Source: Chondrus crispus
Lineage: Eukaryota; Rhodophyta; Florideophyceae; Gigartinales; Gigartinaceae
Direction: 5' to 3'
Length of the DNA: 64,000 bases
Assembly: GCF_000350225.1 (NCBI RefSeq)
Contig: NW_005179106.1
Location: 1 to 64,000 of the forward strand
Position numbers and translations under genes: made by a program. The notes below the pieces were generated by a model. It ran no database searches. It had not been told where the DNA came from and saw nothing but the letters and a program-made list of their open reading frames with translations. Every line of letters starts with the position of its first letter. Position 1 is the first letter of the stretch. Positions 60,245-64,000 of this stretch are shown here, one piece after another.

Positions 60245-62551
60245 ATGTCAACAAGCGCCCCCGGGGACGTCGGTCCCGGGGCGAGCAGAGCCGGATCGGC
60301 ACGAGCGTCGAGGATCCCGAGGGGTCCTCGCACCCGGAGCCAGGCCAATACGGCCACGGACCCCGGAGATCAAGAATCCCCTACGGGGATAGCCGCCGAC
60401 GAGACTGACCTCGACGAGAAGTTGGAGAAGATGAGCAGCGAAATTCGCGAAGAAGCGAAGAAAAATTTCGAGGCTGAATTAGCCCTCGTCCGGAAGCAAC
60501 TGGAGTTGCAAGCATCCGAGTTCCACACCGTTTTGGGAGAGCTGTCGGCTCGAGTGGATCTCGTCGAGAAGGAGCGAGGAGATGCGACCGACGGTCTGGA
60601 GCCGGAGGTCCTAGCCTCGTTGAAAATTTCGGTCAAGGACGCGAGGCGCGACGCGAATCAAGCCTTGGAGTCCTTAGGAAAATTTAGAACTAGCATCGAT
60701 GACCGATTCGATCGCGCCGTGCAACGTCTCAAGGACCTCGAGCAGGCCGCGGATCAAGCTCCGCAAGGATCGGACGACGAGCCGCTCCCTTCGGGTAGAG
60801 AGGGCGACCGTCGGTCGAAGAAGGACAAGCCCGCTCGGCAGCGGAGTTCTAAGTCGAAGCCCTCGAAGAAGGACAAGCGACGTGCAAGCAAGGGTCACTG
60901 TAGTGACGATCCGGAGAACCGCGACTCACAGTCGGAGTCGCTTGGTCCCTCCGAAGGTGGTAACGGCGGTTCGTCGAACCATTCGGGCGATTCCGAACGC
61001 CGTTCAGAAGACGGAAACGGAATTTCGTCAAGCAAGAAAATTTCCTCCAGACGAGGCGGAGTCACTTCGTCCGCCTCGCGGAGAGACAAGGACGCGGAGC
61101 CCGAAGATGTCGCAACGCGGCGCGGGCCGCGATGGGAGGAGTTGGAGGAGCTGAATCCGACCAACTACCTCTTCAAGAAATTACTTTCGTACCGAACGTA
61201 CCGCTTGCGGAACCCGCAGACATATTTGTCAAGTTCCCGGCGGACCGCCGTGCGAAAAATTAGGAGAGATATTCCGCCTAAGGTGAAGAAGGAAAACACG
61301 TTCACAGGAGAGGACGGGGTCCTTGTGTTGGATTTTTTGGCAAAGTTAGTTCAAGAGTTTGATACTCAAGAAATGAACGAGGGGCAAGCGATCCGCCTGT
61401 TGCCTGAATTTTTAAGCGGCATCGCCTTGAGACAGTACACTTCGGTGTCTCAGACGGCCGAGGCCCATCACGGAAAGATATCCGTTTGGCCGGAGGCCGT
61501 ACAGTGGTTGTTGAGGAGTTTCGCAACCGACGAGGCGATCCGTCAAGCCGTGCTCGCATTGCGAGAAGTTCAGCAAAGACCGTCTGAAGACGAGATGGAA
61601 TTTTATATCCGTCTGACGGACGCAAGCAATCGATGTGGAAACGTATATTCGATGGAAGAACAGATGACGATGTTTATTGAAGGACTCGATTCGAGTATTA
61701 AGCCGATGGTATCTCAATACCGGCAAGACAATCGGGACGTTTCGTTTTTGAGACTAGTGAATTACGCGAAGGCGCATAGCTCGGCGAGCCGCGCTAAGGA
61801 CAAGAAGACCAAGAAGGTCACGATTCAGACGCCGTCAACGTTCAGGGCGGGGAAGAAGCCGAGGGCTTCTTATCCCGGTCGCAAAAGTCACGCAGCAGTC
61901 CACTTAGCCGAGTCCATGTCCGCGTCAGATGAGCGCGGTGCGCATGGAAGTAGCGAAAATCACTACGAAGGAGCGTTAGTTGCCGAAGGCGAGTTCATTG
62001 AGCCATCGGAGGGCTACGGACACGAGGACTACGGGGACAGCGGGTCGTCAACTTTACCGACGCCTGCATACACGACGGAGTCGTTTTCAGAGCCCACGGA
62101 TCCCGTGATGATGTTTCGGGGGCGCGGCCACACGCCGGCGCCGTGCATTCCGATGGAAGACAAGGGTACGACGTTTCGAAGGCCAGGCTGGATGGGAAGG
62201 CCGCAACGTCAAGGAAGGCCGCCGGCCCGTGGAGGGCCTAGGACGCCGTATCCCGTCAAGACGCACGGTCTGGTGTGCTATCATTGCTATGAAAAGGGGC
62301 ACGCCGCGCCAACGAGCATTCTTTCCCTCCGGGAAATGCACCGAGTTTTGGAAAATTATGAGGCGTTGTCTCCGATGGAGAGGTTAGGGATACCATCGAC
62401 GAGTTACCTGAAGGTCAAGAATTGGTTCGATTCGCAGACGGCGAGCACGCCGAGTGCTTCAACGCCGAGGTCGAACCAACCCTTCAGAGGGTCCACCGCG
62501 GGGCCCGCGCCGTCGGATGTGAGAAAGATCCCGCAGCGGCAGGAAAACTAG
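60245..62551 (+). CDS. gag: Gag of gypsy element H
   Basis: 768 residues from MSTSAPGDVGPGASRAG. Coiled-coil-like N-terminal part (LDEKLEKMSSEIREEAKK, LVRKQLELQASEFHTVLGEL), a very basic Lys/Arg/Ser region (SKKDKPARQRSSKSKPSKK), a capsid-like block (TFTGEDGVLVLDFLAKLV, LPEFLSGIALRQYTS), then CYHCYEKGHAAPTS, a zinc knuckle whose fourth ligand is Ser instead of Cys. Ends CAG GAA AAC TAG. Divergent from the A-E Gags, but the capsid block is alignable in outline. Confidence 0.88.
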   Translation: MSTSAPGDVGPGASRAGSARASRIPRGPRTRSQANTATDPGDQESPTGIAADETDLDEKLEKMSSEIREEAKKNFEAELALVRKQLELQASEFHTVLGELSARVDLVEKERGDATDGLEPEVLASLKISVKDARRDANQALESLGKFRTSIDDRFDRAVQRLKDLEQAADQAPQGSDDEPLPSGREGDRRSKKDKPARQRSSKSKPSKKDKRRASKGHCSDDPENRDSQSESLGPSEGGNGGSSNHSGDSERRSEDGNGISSSKKISSRRGGVTSSASRRDKDAEPEDVATRRGPRWEELEELNPTNYLFKKLLSYRTYRLRNPQTYLSSSRRTAVRKIRRDIPPKVKKENTFTGEDGVLVLDFLAKLVQEFDTQEMNEGQAIRLLPEFLSGIALRQYTSVSQTAEAHHGKISVWPEAVQWLLRSFATDEAIRQAVLALREVQQRPSEDEMEFYIRLTDASNRCGNVYSMEEQMTMFIEGLDSSIKPMVSQYRQDNRDVSFLRLVNYAKAHSSASRAKDKKTKKVTIQTPSTFRAGKKPRASYPGRKSHAAVHLAESMSASDERGAHGSSENHYEGALVAEGEFIEPSEGYGHEDYGDSGSSTLPTPAYTTESFSEPTDPVMMFRGRGHTPAPCIPMEDKGTTFRRPGWMGRPQRQGRPPARGGPRTPYPVKTHGLVCYHCYEKGHAAPTSILSLREMHRVLENYEALSPMERLGIPSTSYLKVKNWFDSQTASTPSASTPRSNQPFRGSTAGPAPSDVRKIPQRQEN

Positions 62552-62579
62552 AGAGGGGAATCTCGCATGAGTCGCGAGA
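62542..62579 (+). promoter_or_regulatory. Gag-pol -1 frameshift signal of H
   Basis: G GAA AAC (62542-62548) touches the gag TAG. A hairpin follows: TCTCGC (62561-62566) pairs with GCGAGA (62574-62579), 12 nt downstream. A GGA-type first triplet is also found in the MMTV pro-pol site. The -1 frame is open across the stop. Confidence 0.6.
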
Positions 62580-64000
62580 GGCACAGGGACGACGTACTGT
62601 GCCCGGGGCTCAGCCCCGTTCCCCGTCTCTACAGGAAAAATCAGGCCTCGAGGAGGAGGTTGTTGGATTGGTGGATAAGCCCAAAGGGTCAGCTCAAGTC
62701 AAGAAAATTTTGAGCCGAGCCCGAGATCATCCGCTGGAAGAAGTTCGAAGACCCTGGTACAGGGTTAAGCGAAGGGAGTGTCACGAGAAGATTTTAGTCC
62801 TTGCGCGAAAAAACTACAAAGTTTACGCGGACATCGGACCCACAATTGGATTGATGAGCCGGGTGTTGTCTGTTTTAGACACCGGCGCGGGACTAAACCT
62901 TGTGCGAAAATCGGAACTCCCAGCTGGAATGGAATCTCTAGTGTTCTACGGACCGACCCAAAATATTGGCGACGCGAACAATAGGCCACTCCGGACTCTC
63001 GGCACAATTAGAATGCTTGTGAGGCTTGGAAAATTTGTGGCCGCAGCCGAGTTTATTGTATGCGAAAAACTAGCCGTCCCGCTAATTCTAGGCGCGGACT
63101 ACTGTGACCGGTTTGTGGAAGCAATTTATCCAAGGAAGAAAACGGTTGAGTTGGCGGATTTCTCGGAGGTTCCGATAGTTAGGCGGTTCTCGACGAGAAA
63201 AGGGAAGAAGAATCTCGTCCCGGGAGAGGACGAGAATGATGGAAAGGTGGAGCGAATTTCCCCTGAGGTAAAAGTGGCAAGAGCCACGACTATCGAGCCA
63301 GGGACGCAACGCGTCGTGGAATGCACCTCGAAGAGGGCGGGCTTGGTTGTGTTTCAGCCGTACTTGTCGTTGTACGAAAGGCACGGGTTAACGTGCACGA
63401 ATGGTGTCGTTCAGGTTGAGCCTGACAGGCCATTTCGTTTACTCGTTGCGAATTTTAGGACGTACCCTGTCAGGGTGCAAAAAGGCCAAGTGGTGGCAGA
63501 ATTATTACCGCACCCGAGAGCCGCGCTCGAGAGCAAAACCACCATTGGTGAAGTTCTCGGAATTCAAGAAAGGAAGAACGAAAATTTTCCTAATTCCACC
63601 AAGACGCCTACGGGCGAGACAAGATGCGAACCGTCGGATCAAGCGCGCGAGGACCAGCCAGAAGAACGGTCGGCAGGGCTCTCCGCGTCGGCATCTACGA
63701 AGCCGCAACGCAGGATTGAGCCGCCACCGCCGGACGTGGAGGACCTCGACCTGAGCCACGTGCCGGAACGGCTGCGCGAGCGGTTCCGTCGGATGTTGAG
63801 GAAGTATTCAAGGATGTGGGATGGGGCGCTTGGCGAAATTAATACCACCGTCCATCGGATCGAGTTGATCCCCGAGACTCGTCCCATCGCACAAGCCCCG
63901 TATCGGGCCGGGCCTAAAGCCCGCGAAGTAGAAGATGCAGAGGTGCAGAAGATGTTGGAGGCAGGAGTGATAGAACCAGCGCAGTCAGAATGGGCGTCGC
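62545..64000 (+). CDS. pol: Pol of gypsy element H (partial, runs off window)
   Basis: The -1 frame relative to gag is open for about 485 codons to the window end. Protease: VLDTGAGLNLVRKSELP (62875 on) and LILGADYCDRF. Then a linker, a spacer with AEDVQKMLEAG-like sequence (EDAEVQKMLEAGVIEPAQ) that marks the start of RT just before the edge. Unlike B, C and E, the protease has the normal D-T-G. RT core, RNase H and integrase are outside the window. Confidence 0.87.

Overview
The window is eukaryotic repetitive DNA. Almost all of it is LTR retrotransposon sequence: nested, tandem or rearranged, on both strands. I found no intact single-copy host gene. The host cannot be named from sequence. 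The mix of very GC-rich Ty3/gypsy chromoviruses, AT-richer Ty1/copia elements and short GT-AG introns would fit a GC-rich alga, oomycete or fungus; that is a guess.

Layout. 1-2738 (minus): gypsy element D, with an open gag leaving the window, PBS and 5' LTR. 2739-6790: apparent 3' accessory DNA of a second gypsy element, with a degenerate beta-adaptin (AP-1/AP-2) copy and a 148-bp-period repeat. 6791-13344 (minus): gypsy element E, pol and gag broken by frameshifts, its 5' end replaced by a copia insertion. 13345-22247 (minus): copia F1 (LTR, internal region, LTR) followed in tandem by a truncated F2 that shares the middle LTR. 22248-24547 (plus): 5' LTR and part of gag of gypsy A. 24548-39631 (minus): gypsy B, about 15 kb, with a 6.5-kb cargo between pol and 3' LTR; the cargo holds an antisense 761-codon ORF and palindromic satellites. 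39632-49536 (minus): gypsy C, a close relative of B. 49537-56215 (minus): a second, divergent copia-type element, G. 56216-57964: deletion derivative J of the F family. 57968-about 59015: an inverted, diverged F-family LTR. About 59172-64000 (plus): gypsy H, with LTR, PBS, gag and the start of pol.

How the genes work together. Each element encodes Gag (capsid and nucleocapsid) and Pol (protease, reverse transcriptase, RNase H, integrase). In gypsy the order is PR-RT-RH-IN, with a C-terminal chromodomain where that end is present; in copia it is PR-IN-RT-RH. In B, C, E, G and H, Pol lies in the -1 frame of Gag, and a shift-prone A or T run sits at the gag stop. Copia F instead has one continuous reading frame.

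Most unusual: (1) both copia families carry, between 5' LTR and gag, a separate gene for a protein with two C2H2 fingers of the H-x5-H type known from double-stranded-RNA-binding zinc fingers; in F the sequence supports one splice donor and two acceptors that would separate this gene from gag-pol. (2) The gypsy U3 carries several short hairpins whose arms change in a compensatory way between copies. (3) Element B has a duplicated pol-end/polypurine segment bracketing its cargo. (4) Copia F has a primer-binding site matching the anticodon arm of initiator tRNA-Met, as in Drosophila copia.
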